From Polyangiaceae bacterium (GTDB lineage Bacteria; Myxococcota_A; Polyangia; Polyangiales; Houyiibacteriaceae), in contig JALVDI010000206.1 of assembly GCA_027009115.1 (NCBI GenBank), forward strand, positions 1-36,434: DNA of 36,434 nucleotides. Direction: 5' to 3'. The notes beneath the pieces were generated by a model. It saw only the letters and a program-made list of their open reading frames with translations, had not been told where the DNA came from and did not search any database. The position numbers and the translations under genes were made by a program. Shown here piece after piece: positions 9,801 through 18,037 of this stretch; the first letter of the stretch is position 1; each line of letters begins with the position of its first letter.

Positions 9801-10318
9801 CGGCGCGCCAAGCGGGCCTGCCAGGCCTCGGTCGGCTCGCTCGGGACAGGCCCCTCGGACCATCGGTCCAAGAGCTCTGGCCGCGAATAACCGTAGGCCT
9901 CGAAGAGCCGCGCCAGCCGCAGCGCAAGCTGCACCCGCCGCACCTCCGAGGTCTCGCGGTCCTCGGCGTCCACGTAACCGGCCAGCGCGCCACCAGGCTC
10001 GGCGGCGAGCCAGTCGTCGTCGAGGAGCGCACCGAGGATGTGGCGCTCGAGGGCGCGCCGGTCCAGCACCGGTCCCACCCCTTCCTGGGCGAGCCAGCGC
10101 GCCACGAAGCGCTCCAGACGGTGAAATCGCAAGTTCGCCGCGATCCCGAGCGCCTGCGCGATCGAGAGCTCCAGGTAGCGCTCGAGGTTGCGGTTGGGCA
10201 CCACGAGGTGCGCTGGCGTCAGTGGCGACACGCCCCGGACCCGACGCTCCCTCAAGCGCTCGGTCAGGGCCTGGACGAGGGCCTCCGTCGCGTTCGAGTA
10301 GGTCAGGTGGATCGCCAC
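6878..10318 (-). CDS. recC: RecC, exonuclease V gamma subunit
   Basis: An 1146-residue protein (E. coli RecC is 1122). RecC is a catalytically dead SF1-like scaffold that splits the DNA strands and reads Chi. Family features are the N-terminal HLVVPNRNLERYLELSIAQ and GIAANLRF, the segment VFGLSYVARVFQWAF followed by YVLNPCMEFWED, the central CPGIRREVEIVAEEIW, and FMLGMGEGVFPTTERRDPLDL. No Walker A is present, as expected. The start is GTG at 10318 (MAIHLTYSNA), with no clear ribosome-binding site. It lies 28 nt after the membrane-protein gene, with recB next by an ATGA overlap. Which Chi-like octamer this enzyme recognises cannot be told from the sequence. Confidence 0.96.
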   Translation of the reverse strand: MAIHLTYSNATEALVQALTERLRERRVRGVSPLTPAHLVVPNRNLERYLELSIAQALGIAANLRFHRLERFVARWLAQEGVGPVLDRRALERHILGALLDDDWLAAEPGGALAGYVDAEDRETSEVRRVQLALRLARLFEAYGYSRPELLDRWSEGPVPSEPTEAWQARLARRAMERGELPLHAALRKLGSARPDALPQELHVFGLSYVARVFQWAFAALGERTDLYLYVLNPCMEFWEDVPTEHEARRRLPRRSERVPSVDGELHPLVASDADDPPALTWWGRPGREHVHLLNELTGADFEPRFVDPTADERSVLRVLQRDILLREPAPRRPSLRADDSVCALACPGIRREVEIVAEEIWRRIDAEGSTLRFNDIAVFVHSDVRDLYLPHVASVFAEAGDLPHHVVDLPLAAESTLVDAAARLLDLLVSRFRRPDVLALLLHPSLRLPTRAVVDRGRWARLVDRLGAFHGLDRGEHAETYIDRDLVNWDQAVRRLALGTFLTGEASGDPRTIEMDGERYLPEETSADEGGVVLAALLRSLLGDARYARQARLSLTGWSRFVAGLFRGYLDARTAREEAELRRCLAAAESLADRDADGAEVGFGVAAELVAEALAGLGGARGEYLAEGVVVSALTPMRAIPFRVVFMLGMGEGVFPTTERRDPLDLRTRRRRVGDVTPVERDKYVFLETLLCARDAVVCSWVARDSLTGDPIEPSPVVRQLLDLLGRSYVVDAEALVREFPLRRHDEGRGRRAIVEAGWERQAAELGAKLRTELGRDLDERDLRTLAGTDRPHARAVTRMLALPHIPAGRTLPTEVEVSLDALRRFLEAPLQGWAAAVLGLADELEGDAGAREDEPFAPAPLELAQTLREAFVEGLRQCCPPVARYAEQVERLQAHGRWPVGTLASQRRRFDEEVLRSWQRVFRVAVAPDGARPRRVRFGSGSRADPTDELREAIRVGVNVQGRSIGVRITGRTQVLVEDGQASLILVPRRGPVGAQLQRERLVYGLRAFLDYVALVASGDERSAHRALILYGGAAAQDASLHFAELTPQTAMSYLRQIAGELFGRAHDYFLPCEAVMRDAKGWRELTGRKLLAQATAVRLQEKGGRSRYGPVSGGERYALPDPDEALAMVRRRFGLYFQLVGLSR

Positions 10319-10346
10319 GACCGGACTCTCGCACGAACCCCTGACA

Positions 10347-11021
10347 TCAGGCGCCGTCGCGGATCATGATCGCCCACACGATCAGCCCCGCGACCACCAC
10401 CAGCAAGAGCAAGGCGGCGCGGGCCGTGCTCCGGCGCCGAGAGATGGGCCGGCGGCGACGGCGGGTCGCCGGTCCGAGGAACGCCCCGAGCCCCACCGTC
10501 GCGAGGGCCGCAGCCACGACCGCCGTGAGGACCTGGGCTGCCTCGGCCGCCTCACCCCAGTCACGGCGCGGCGCGCCCCCCAGCCTCGGTGCCAGGACCG
10601 CCAGGAGAAGCGCACCGGCGCCCCCGAAGACCAGTAGCCGGCGCTGCCCTCGGCGACGCCGCAGGGCCTCCGCGTCCCTCGGCCCGGGCGTCAGCGGCTC
10701 GGACACGGAGGGCTCACACTCCACCCGCGTCACGATCCGCGCGCAGACCGCGCCATAGAGCCAGAGACTGGCGGCAGCCAGGAGCGTAGGGAGAGGCGGA
10801 TAGGGCGAGCCGAAGGTGTGCGCCGGCAATGCGCCGATCGCCGCGGTCACAGACGTCGGAAAGAGCACGAGTGCCGACAGGGCGTCCCGGCGGCGCGCGG
10901 CGAGCGCGAGGAGCGGGAGCGGAAACGCGACCAGCACGGCAGCCCAGAGATCCCGCGGACCGGCGACGAGCGCAGGCACGACAACCGCGACAGCCCAAAA
11001 ATTCAAACCGACGGCACTCAC
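10347..11021 (-). CDS. Predicted multi-pass membrane protein, unknown function
   Basis: A 224-residue protein with about six or seven hydrophobic segments: three or four in the N-terminal half, a hydrophilic Arg/Glu-rich loop (about residues 120-145), a segment with LLVFGGAGALLLAVLAP, another at VLTAVVAAALATVGLGAFLG, and a C-terminal LLLLVVVAGLIVWAIM. I do not recognise a family. The frame is open to a GTG at 11111, but the 30 codons between 11111 and 11021 have only about 55% G/C in third position, unlike the rest, and would abut the divergent kinase start. I therefore prefer the GTG at 11021. The gene lies 28 nt upstream of recC and may be co-transcribed with it. Existence is likely, start uncertain, function unknown. 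Confidence 0.65.
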   Translation of the reverse strand: MSAVGLNFWAVAVVVPALVAGPRDLWAAVLVAFPLPLLALAARRRDALSALVLFPTSVTAAIGALPAHTFGSPYPPLPTLLAAASLWLYGAVCARIVTRVECEPSVSEPLTPGPRDAEALRRRRGQRRLLVFGGAGALLLAVLAPRLGGAPRRDWGEAAEAAQVLTAVVAAALATVGLGAFLGPATRRRRRPISRRRSTARAALLLLVVVAGLIVWAIMIRDGA

Positions 11022-11101
11022 GGCCCAAGCTTCGGTGCGCGGTAGAGCATTCGAGGGCTCCGAACCCGGTTTTCCCTTTCCGCCGGGGGCCGCCGCTGCG
11101 T

Positions 11102-11107
11102 TAACAT
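11102..11107 (+). promoter_or_regulatory. Candidate -10 box TAACAT for the kinase gene
   Basis: TAACAT ends 8 nt before the GTG at 11116, and no Shine-Dalgarno sequence precedes that GTG. The same layout (TAnnnT, 6-8 nt, GTG) occurs before the genes at 18038, 24913 and 34059. No convincing -35 box is visible. If real, the mRNA would start at or next to the start codon. Confidence 0.4.
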
Positions 11108-11115
11108 CCACCGCG

Positions 11116-14100
11116 GTGCGAGTTTGTCACCAGTGCGGCGCGGCGGCTAGCGCGGACGATCGGTTCTGTGCGAGCTGTGGATCACCGCTGGCGTCGGAGG
11201 GGTCGTCCGCGGGCACCGACCCTTTGGTTGGTCGCACCATCGGCTCGTACATGATCCAGGAGATCGTCGGCGTGGGGGGCATGGGGCGCGTCTACCGCGC
11301 CGAGCAGACGACCCTCGGCCGCACGGTGGCCATCAAGGTGATCCACCCTCACCTGCTCGGCGACGAGCAGACGGTCGCGCGCTTCTACACCGAGGCGCGC
11401 GCCGCCAGCCGCCTCAACCATCCCAACAGCGTCGGCATCATCGACTTCGGACGGACGGACGACGGGATCCTCTATCTGGCGATGGAGTTCCTCCAGGGCA
11501 GGGACCTCGCCATGGTGATGCAGGAAGAAGGACCGCTGCCCTTCCCGCGCATCTGCGACGTGCTCGTCGGCACCCTCGACGCCCTCGGCGAAGCGCACGC
11601 GCTCAACATCGTCCACCGGGACCTCAAACCCGAGAACATCATCCTCCGGAAGATGCGCACCGGCGGTGACCTCGTGAAGGTCGTCGACTTCGGGCTCGCG
11701 ACGATCGTGGGCCCGGGCAATACCTCGATCACGAGGCCGGGGCTCGTCTGCGGCACGCCGGACTACATGTCTCCCGAACAGGGCCGCGGCGAGGAGGTCG
11801 ATGGCCGCGGCGACCTCTACGCTTGCGGGGTCGTCCTTTTCGAGCTGCTGACCGATCAGCTCCCCTACGACGACGAGACCCCGACCCGCGTCGTGCTGCG
11901 CCACATCAACGATCCGATCCCGGATCCTCGGGAGGTCGCACCTCACCGCGCCATCCCGGATGCCCTGGCTGAAATCGCGATCAAGGCCCTCGCCAAGCGC
12001 CCCGAGGACCGCTACCAGACCGCGGCGGACATGGCGGAAGCCATCCGTCGAGCCCGAGCCCAGCTCACCGCCGAAAAAGCCCGACAGGTCGTCTGCCCCG
12101 GCTGCGGCACGGTGAACCCGAGCCACATGCGCTTCTGCGGTGCCTGTGGAAACCGCCTGGACAGCGAAATGGCCCAGGCCCCCAGGACGGCGCCGACCGC
12201 AAAGAACCGTGCCTCCTTCTACCCCATCTTCGAATCGGAGCGCCGCCTCATCGGCCGGGAGGAGGAGCTCGCAACGATCGAAGCCCTGCGCCGGGAGGCC
12301 GGCCACGGCCTCGTCCACGTGGCGGTGACGGGCGACGCGGGCGTCGGCAAGACGCGGCTGCTCAAGGAGGCCGCCGAGCGCTTCGCGGAGCTCGGCGACG
12401 CGGTGGTCGGGGCCGGCGGCCAGCCCTTTGGCATCCCTCTCCCCTACGGTCCGATCCGGACCATCGTCGCGGCGCTTCTGGAGGTCGAGCCGAACGATCT
12501 CGGGCGCCTCGCTCGGGACGCTGGGACCTTCGCCGACCCTCTGACCCGCGCGGGCCTCGAAGAGCTCGCCGAACCGCGCGGCGTCGTCGGCCTGGACCAA
12601 AGTCGGGCGGGAGCGGTGGCTCAGGCCGTGGCCACGGCGATCCACGTCGCGCTGGCGCGCACGGACGCCGAACGCGCCGTCCTCCTCATCGATGATCTCT
12701 CGCGATGCGACGGACTCACGCACCAGGTGCTGTCGGAGCTCCACGGGATGCTCCGCTCCGACCCCGTGCTGCTCCTGACCGCCGACCTCGGCCCTGACAC
12801 GGCCTTCGATGCCACCGTCCTCAACCTCGACGGGCTCGACGCCGCGGAAGCCCAGGCGTTCCTCGATCCCCAAAGCTCGGAGAGCGGAGCCAAGGCGACG
12901 CTCCCGGCGCCGGGCGGGCGGCGGCTGCTCCCTCTCTACCTCGAGCAGATCCACGCCCTCGGCGCTGCGGCAGGCGACTCGACGCTCCCACCGCGCCTCG
13001 CGGACGCCGTGGCCCAGCGCATCGAGAGGCTGGAGGTTCGCTCTCGACGCGTCCTTCAGACCCTCGCCGCCTTCGGCGGCCAAGTGGATCTGCGGGAGCT
13101 CAAGGAGATCATCGGCGCCGACGACCTCGCCGGCCTCGACGAGCTACGCGACAAGGCATTGGTCCAGCTCCGAGGCACCGCCGTCGAGATCGCACACCCC
13201 TTCATCGCGGAGCTTGTCGAGGCCTTCATCCCGGCGTCGGCGCGCAAAGAGCTGCACGCCCGCATCTTGAAGCTGAAGACCGACGCCAGCGCACCCCTCG
13301 AAGTCCGGGCGGAGCACGCCTACCGCGGGGGCGACACCCTCCCGACCCTGATGACCCTGGAACGCATGGGGGACGCGGCGATCCGCCGGGGCGATCCGCG
13401 GGCGGCGATCCTCGCGTACCGGCGCGCCCTCGATCTGGCGCGCCGCGAGATGCTCGAAGCGGGAGAAACAGTGCTGGACACCGCCATCGTCACCTTCAGC
13501 CGCAAGCTCGGCTGGGCCCTCGCGCTCCAAGGGGAGCTGGCGGGCGCCGATGGCGTGGTGCGCGAGGCGCTGGACCTGACCCACCGACACGACCCCGCCC
13601 GCGCTCGGATGCTCCTCGTGCTCGGACGCGTCAGCCTGCTGCGCGCGCGCCCCCGGGACGCGATGCGCCACTTTGGCCAGGCCCTCGAGATCGTGGCCGG
13701 CGTCGAGCCCTCGGTGGAGTCGGAGGTCCAGCTCGCGCTGGGCCGGATGCGCCGCGATGCCGGGGACCCCCTCGCCGCCGCCAACGCCTACCGGCGGGCC
13801 CTCGAGCTCTACGACCAGCTCGAGGCCCCCCCGCTCCAGCGCGCCCTGCCCGCCGTCGAGCTCGCAGAGGTCCTGTTCGCGGCGGGCGAGCGGGGGCGCT
13901 GCCTCGACCGGGCCCAACAAGCCCAGCGCCTCGCCCGCCTCGCCCACGCGCCGGCCATCGAAGCACGCGCCCTGGGTCTCCTCGCCAAGGTCGACGAGCT
14001 CGATGGCAGCCTCGAGGCGGCGCGCAGGCACTACGCGAGCGCCGCCGAGCTGGCCGCCACCGGGGGCGACGCCTCGCAGTTTCGGCGTTGGACCGACGCC

Positions 14101-14121
14101 CAGAGGCTGCTGGCGGGCTGA
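11116..14121 (+). CDS. Ser/Thr protein kinase with two zinc ribbons, AAA ATPase and TPR region
   Basis: A 1001-residue predicted cytoplasmic signalling protein. Domains in order are: a double-zinc-ribbon knuckle (Cys4, 7, 18, 21); a Hanks-type kinase with Gly loop GVGGMGRV (52-59), Lys74, HRDLKPEN (His167-Asp169) and DFG at 191-193; a second zinc ribbon (Cys327, 330, 341, 344); an AAA/STAND-type ATPase opening with LIGREEELATIE and Walker A GDAGVGKT (406-413); and about 250 C-terminal residues of TPR-like helical repeats. All catalytic kinase residues are present. Kinase plus predictor-ATPase plus TPR is a known myxobacterial layout, but the substrate is unknown. The start is GTG at 11116, placing the first zinc ribbon at the extreme N terminus. 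No transmembrane segment is visible. It faces the membrane-protein gene across a short divergent gap. Confidence 0.93.
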   Translation: MRVCHQCGAAASADDRFCASCGSPLASEGSSAGTDPLVGRTIGSYMIQEIVGVGGMGRVYRAEQTTLGRTVAIKVIHPHLLGDEQTVARFYTEARAASRLNHPNSVGIIDFGRTDDGILYLAMEFLQGRDLAMVMQEEGPLPFPRICDVLVGTLDALGEAHALNIVHRDLKPENIILRKMRTGGDLVKVVDFGLATIVGPGNTSITRPGLVCGTPDYMSPEQGRGEEVDGRGDLYACGVVLFELLTDQLPYDDETPTRVVLRHINDPIPDPREVAPHRAIPDALAEIAIKALAKRPEDRYQTAADMAEAIRRARAQLTAEKARQVVCPGCGTVNPSHMRFCGACGNRLDSEMAQAPRTAPTAKNRASFYPIFESERRLIGREEELATIEALRREAGHGLVHVAVTGDAGVGKTRLLKEAAERFAELGDAVVGAGGQPFGIPLPYGPIRTIVAALLEVEPNDLGRLARDAGTFADPLTRAGLEELAEPRGVVGLDQSRAGAVAQAVATAIHVALARTDAERAVLLIDDLSRCDGLTHQVLSELHGMLRSDPVLLLTADLGPDTAFDATVLNLDGLDAAEAQAFLDPQSSESGAKATLPAPGGRRLLPLYLEQIHALGAAAGDSTLPPRLADAVAQRIERLEVRSRRVLQTLAAFGGQVDLRELKEIIGADDLAGLDELRDKALVQLRGTAVEIAHPFIAELVEAFIPASARKELHARILKLKTDASAPLEVRAEHAYRGGDTLPTLMTLERMGDAAIRRGDPRAAILAYRRALDLARREMLEAGETVLDTAIVTFSRKLGWALALQGELAGADGVVREALDLTHRHDPARARMLLVLGRVSLLRARPRDAMRHFGQALEIVAGVEPSVESEVQLALGRMRRDAGDPLAAANAYRRALELYDQLEAPPLQRALPAVELAEVLFAAGERGRCLDRAQQAQRLARLAHAPAIEARALGLLAKVDELDGSLEAARRHYASAAELAATGGDASQFRRWTDAQRLLAG

Positions 14122-14158
14122 ACCCTCAGGGGCCGATGCGCGGCGCTCTGTTCAGCCT

Positions 14159-14185
14159 TTGCACAGTCGTCTCGCATGCTAGGCT
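14159..14185 (+). promoter_or_regulatory. Candidate promoter of the protease operon (extended -10)
   Basis: TAGGCT at 14180-14185 is preceded by TGC, giving an extended -10 (TGnTAGGCT). A weak TTGCAC lies at 14159-14164 with a 15-nt spacer. A start near 14192 would give a leader of about 60 nt that ends in a good Shine-Dalgarno sequence before the ATG at 14251. Confidence 0.4.
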
Positions 14186-14250
14186 GCGCGCACTTTTTCC
14201 TTCGTAGCTCCGCCGGCTCGCTCGGCCGGCGGGCCGACCCAGGAGGTCGG

Positions 14251-16080
14251 ATGCGTTCCTTCCATCGCCCGTTACCGCTCGCCTCGCTCCTCCTCGCCCT
14301 GAGCTGCGCCCAAGCGCCGCCGCCGGACGTGGGCACCCAGGCCGACGCCATCGTCGATGGAGAACGCACGAGCAACGACGAGCCTGCGGTCGTCGCCGTC
14401 CTCAACCGCTTTGGCGGGCTGTGCACCGGAACCTTGATCGCGCCGCGGGTGGTCCTCACCGCCAAGCACTGCGTCCAGAACCCGGGCGCCTCCGGACCGA
14501 ACGCGCCGAGCGCGTTCGTCATCGGCATCGGCGACACCATCAACCGCCTGACGCAGACCTTTGGCGCCACGGATGTCGTGACCACGCCCGGCACCTACAC
14601 CGATCGAAACGGCCTCGGCGGCGCGTTGGTCGGCGTTGACGTCGCGCTCATCACCCTCGCCTCGCCAGCGGCGATCGCGCCCATCCCTGTGCACCGGGGC
14701 CGCGCCCAGGACATCGTCGGCGACCGGATGCGCGCCGTGGGCTTCGGCCAGATCCCGAGCGGCAGCGTGGGCACCAAGTACCGCACGATGACCCGAGTCT
14801 CCGGCGTGATGGGGGGCGTCCTCTACACGCCGCCGACGATCTGCCAGGGCGACTCCGGCGGGCCGCTCCTCACGCTCTCCAACGAAGTCGCCGGCGTAGC
14901 CTCCTTCGGAAGCGGTGGCTGCGGCAGCGGCATCAACGGCTACAACCGCGTCGACACTTACCTCGACATGATCGATGAAGCGATCCGCGCCAGCGGCGCC
15001 TGCGTCGGCGACGGGACCGAGGTCTGCGACGGCGAAGACAACGACTGCGACGACCTCTTCGACGAGGACTGCACGCCCATTGGCGATCCCTGCGGCGCCG
15101 ACGACGAGTGCGTCGGGACCACCTGCCGCGACGTCCTGGGCGAAGGTCGCTTCTGCACGCAGGCCTGCGACCCGCTGCGCCCCATGACCGGTTGCCCGCC
15201 GGGGATGTTCTGCGCGAGCGCCGGCGACTGCGAGGGCTACTGCGCGCCCGGGAGTGCCGGCGACGGCCCGAGCGGCAGCGACTGCGAGACCGACACGGAC
15301 TGCGCCACGCTCTTCTGCGCCGACCCCGGCGACGGGCGTCGCCGCTGCCTGAGCCCTTGCCGCGGCGACAGCGGGATGTGCCTGGCGGGCGAAGCCTGCG
15401 CGGCCCCAGCGGGCGCCTGCGGAGGCTGTGTCCCCGCCGAGATCGTCGTGGGCGCGCGAGGCCTGAGCGAGCCGTGCAACGAGGACTCCGACTGCGGCAG
15501 CGGCATGTGCCTCGACGACAGCGGAGCCCACTACTGCACGCGGACCTGCAGCCGGGACCTCGACTGCGGAGAAGGGTTCCACTGCCGCCTCGCCGAGGGC
15601 GACTCGGGCCTCTGCGCCCGGGGCAGCCGCGGCGGCATCGGCAGCGCATGCCTGCACAGTGAGGACTGCGACGACACTCTGTTCTGCGCGACGCGGGGCG
15701 AAGAAACCTGGTGCACCGCCTTCTGCGATGGCGCCGACGACTGTCCGCCCGACTTCGACTGCGTCGACGCCGGCGGCGCCCAAGTCTGCGCTCCCAGCCG
15801 GGGTGTGACCGGCGCGGCCTGCACCACGGCGGAAGACTGCATCTCGGGCACCTGCCAGCCTGTAGGTCGCGACGGGGAGCTGCGCTGCACGCGCCTGTGC
15901 GGACCCGACAACCTCTGCGAGCCGGGCTTCGAGTGCGTGCTCAGCGCCGACGGGGTCAACGCCGTGTGCGTGCCGGTCACCCCCCCCACGGAGGGAGGCG
16001 GCGGCTGCGCCGCGGCGGGCGAAGGTCGAGGCTCGCTCCTCGCCCTGCTCCTGCTGATGCTGCTACGGAGAAGACGATGA
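14251..16080 (+). CDS. Secreted trypsin-like serine protease with MYXO-CTERM anchor (copy 1)
   Basis: A 609-residue exported protein. The start ATG at 14251 follows AGGAGGT at 14241-14247, so an upstream ATG at 14176 is rejected. A signal peptide with a lipobox-like ALSC is followed by a short propeptide and AIVDGE, the usual S1 activation site. The catalytic triad is complete: His73 (TAKHC), Asp130 (GVDVALI) and Ser202 (GDSGG). After the protease come a MopE-like acidic CDGEDNDCDDLFDEDC motif (probable metal site) and about 300 residues of Cys-rich repeats (CxxDxDC patterns). The C terminus is GGGC, a Leu-rich segment and RRRR, the MYXO-CTERM sorting signal, so the protein is expected at the cell surface. 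It is a paralogue of the next gene, which it overlaps by 4 nt. Substrate unknown. Confidence 0.93.
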   Translation: MRSFHRPLPLASLLLALSCAQAPPPDVGTQADAIVDGERTSNDEPAVVAVLNRFGGLCTGTLIAPRVVLTAKHCVQNPGASGPNAPSAFVIGIGDTINRLTQTFGATDVVTTPGTYTDRNGLGGALVGVDVALITLASPAAIAPIPVHRGRAQDIVGDRMRAVGFGQIPSGSVGTKYRTMTRVSGVMGGVLYTPPTICQGDSGGPLLTLSNEVAGVASFGSGGCGSGINGYNRVDTYLDMIDEAIRASGACVGDGTEVCDGEDNDCDDLFDEDCTPIGDPCGADDECVGTTCRDVLGEGRFCTQACDPLRPMTGCPPGMFCASAGDCEGYCAPGSAGDGPSGSDCETDTDCATLFCADPGDGRRRCLSPCRGDSGMCLAGEACAAPAGACGGCVPAEIVVGARGLSEPCNEDSDCGSGMCLDDSGAHYCTRTCSRDLDCGEGFHCRLAEGDSGLCARGSRGGIGSACLHSEDCDDTLFCATRGEETWCTAFCDGADDCPPDFDCVDAGGAQVCAPSRGVTGAACTTAEDCISGTCQPVGRDGELRCTRLCGPDNLCEPGFECVLSADGVNAVCVPVTPPTEGGGGCAAAGEGRGSLLALLLLMLLRRRR

Positions 16081-17867
16081 ACCGACTGTTGCTTCTGGCC
16101 CTGGCGCTGGGGTGCGTCGCGGGTGACCCCCCTGGTTCACTCCAATCCGGCATCGTCGACGGACGTCGGGAGACAGGCCGCCCGGAGGTCGTCTACCTGC
16201 TGAACTACAGCGGCGGCGCCTGCACCGCCACCCTCGTCGCGCCTCGGGTGGTGTTGACGGCCAAGCACTGTGTCCAGAGCGGACGCAGCCCGAGAGCCGC
16301 GGACCCGAGCGCGTTCCGCGTGCTCGTCGGCCCCGACCAGCGCAGCTTCACCGCGCAGTACTTCGTCCAGGAGGTGCGCCCCGCCCCTGGACGCTGGGAC
16401 CTTCGAGACGGCAGCGATGTCGCGGTGCTCATCCTCTCGAGCGCGGCGCGGGCGACGCCCATGGAGATCTCCTGGGAGAGCCCCACCGACCTCGCCGGTG
16501 AAACCTTCACCGCGGTCGGCTACGGGCAGACCCCCTCGGGCTCCGCGGGCACGAAGTACGCCACGAGCAAGCGCGTCAACGGGTTCATGGGGGGCTTCAT
16601 CTTCGTGGAGCCTGCGGTGTGCTCCGGAGACTCCGGTGGCCCTCTCATCGGACCGGACGGAAAGATCTGGGGCGTGGCCTCCTTCATCTTCAGCCAAAAC
16701 GGCGGCGAGCCCCGCTGCGGCTCCGCACCCGGCGCCTACAACTCGGTGCGCGCCTACCGCGACTTCATCGAGCAGGCCATCGAGGACTCGGGCGCCTGCG
16801 TGCCCCGCGAGGAGACGTGCAACAACGTCGACGACAACTGCGATGGAACCGTCGACGAGGGCTGCACGCCCGTGGGCGCGCCCTGCTCCACCGATGAGGA
16901 GTGCGTGGGCAACACCTGTCGGGTCGTCGTCGAAGGCTCCGGCCGCATTTGCACTGTCCCCTGCGACCCGCTTCGGCCGCTTCTCGGCTGCCCCATCGGC
17001 ATGTACTGCGCGAACGCCGAGACGAGCTGCGAAGGTCTCTGCGCGCCCGGGGACGCTGGCGAGACGCCCCTCGACGGGGACTGCACCGACGACACCGACT
17101 GCGTGTCCGCGCGCTGCGCGGACCCAGGGGACGGCCGACGACGATGCCTGGCGCCCTGCCAAGGCGACGGCGGCGACTGCCTCGCTGGCGAGGTCTGCGC
17201 AGCCCCGGCCGGCGCTTGCGGAAGCTGCGTTGGCGAGGATCTCGTGGCCGGCGCCCGAGGCATCGGCGAATCGTGCGCGGCCGACGAGGAGTGCCACAGC
17301 GGCGTCTGCTTCGAGGACGAGGGGGCGGCCTACTGCTCTCGCGCCTGCGAGGACGACGAGGCCTGCGGCGAAGGCTTCCACTGCCGGGGCGACCGCTGCG
17401 TGCGGGGGCCGCGGGCCGACGTCGGCGACACCTGCGTGACCAACGAAGACTGCGGCTCGGGGATCTGCGCGACCTCGGGAGAACGACGCTGGTGCACTGC
17501 CTTCTGCGACACCGACGACGACTGCCCCTCCGGGCTCAGTTGCACCGACACAGGCGGCGGCCAGGTCTGTGCGCCGGAGTCGAACCTCGTGGGAGAGCCC
17601 TGCGAGGTCAACGAAGACTGCGCGACGGGCCTGTGCGCCACGGGCACCGCGGCCGGGAGCGTGTGCACCCGCTTCTGCGGCCCGGACCACGCCTGCGCGC
17701 CAGGCCTGGAGTGCGTGCGCATCGGCGACGGCGCCGAGGCGCTCTGCGTGCCCGTTGCGCGCCCGAGCGCCGGCGGGGGTTGTTCGGCCACCGGCACCGG
17801 GGCCTCGGGCGGCATCCTCGCGCTGCTCGCGCCGCTGCTGCTGGCTGGACGCCGCCGCCGGCGCTGA
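16077..17867 (+). CDS. Secreted trypsin-like serine protease with MYXO-CTERM anchor (copy 2)
   Basis: A 596-residue paralogue of the preceding protein with the same layout. The start ATG (MNRLLLLALALGC) overlaps the upstream stop as ATGA and has GGAG a few bases ahead. The signal peptide ends in a lipobox-like ALGC. The S1 domain starts at SGIVDGR and keeps the triad His64 (TAKHC), Asp114 (GSDVAVL) and Ser186 (GDSGG). A CNNVDDNCDGTVDEGC motif follows, then the Cys-rich repeat region, then GGGCSATG, a hydrophobic segment and GRRRRR (MYXO-CTERM). The Cys-rich halves of the two copies align almost repeat for repeat, while signal peptides and protease loops have diverged. This points to an older tandem duplication with retained function, and the pair may act together at the surface. 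Confidence 0.93.
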   Translation: MNRLLLLALALGCVAGDPPGSLQSGIVDGRRETGRPEVVYLLNYSGGACTATLVAPRVVLTAKHCVQSGRSPRAADPSAFRVLVGPDQRSFTAQYFVQEVRPAPGRWDLRDGSDVAVLILSSAARATPMEISWESPTDLAGETFTAVGYGQTPSGSAGTKYATSKRVNGFMGGFIFVEPAVCSGDSGGPLIGPDGKIWGVASFIFSQNGGEPRCGSAPGAYNSVRAYRDFIEQAIEDSGACVPREETCNNVDDNCDGTVDEGCTPVGAPCSTDEECVGNTCRVVVEGSGRICTVPCDPLRPLLGCPIGMYCANAETSCEGLCAPGDAGETPLDGDCTDDTDCVSARCADPGDGRRRCLAPCQGDGGDCLAGEVCAAPAGACGSCVGEDLVAGARGIGESCAADEECHSGVCFEDEGAAYCSRACEDDEACGEGFHCRGDRCVRGPRADVGDTCVTNEDCGSGICATSGERRWCTAFCDTDDDCPSGLSCTDTGGGQVCAPESNLVGEPCEVNEDCATGLCATGTAAGSVCTRFCGPDHACAPGLECVRIGDGAEALCVPVARPSAGGGCSATGTGASGGILALLAPLLLAGRRRRR

Positions 17868-18025
17868 GCCCTGCTATCCGCCGCCATACCTCCATGGGCC
17901 TCAGACCCGCCAGCGCCCCCCTGCGCAGCGCGTCGCGCCTCGAGAATCTCCAGGAGGTCCTCGCCCGAGTGCACCGGGCACCCTCGCGACGGCGATCCAT
18001 CACGGCCGATGCTGGGGCGGGCTGC

Positions 18026-18031
18026 TATGTT
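18026..18031 (+). promoter_or_regulatory. Candidate -10 box TATGTT, leaderless start of lipoprotein gene
   Basis: TATGTT lies 6 nt before the GTG at 18038, which has no Shine-Dalgarno sequence. The context GCTATGTTCGG is nearly identical to GCTATCTTCGG before the kinase-receiver gene at 34059. The 170 nt between the protease stop (17867) and this start hold no other feature I can support. Confidence 0.45.
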
Positions 18032-18037
18032 CGGTCG

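Noticed and set aside
11022-11111. Extension of the membrane protein to the GTG at 11111
   Set aside because: The added codons lose the GC3 bias and would leave 4 nt between two divergent start codons.
11182-13083. 633-codon minus-strand frame opposite the kinase gene
   Set aside because: It is an antisense shadow of the kinase/ATPase region with no recognisable domain.
14158-14185. Sigma-54 promoter before the protease operon
   Set aside because: A TTTGCA-like -12 box is present, but no GG-containing -24 element is found at the required distance.
14272-15783. Long minus-strand Ala/Val-rich frame opposite the first protease
   Set aside because: It arises from the Cys- and Asp-rich codons of the protease; no start context or motif.
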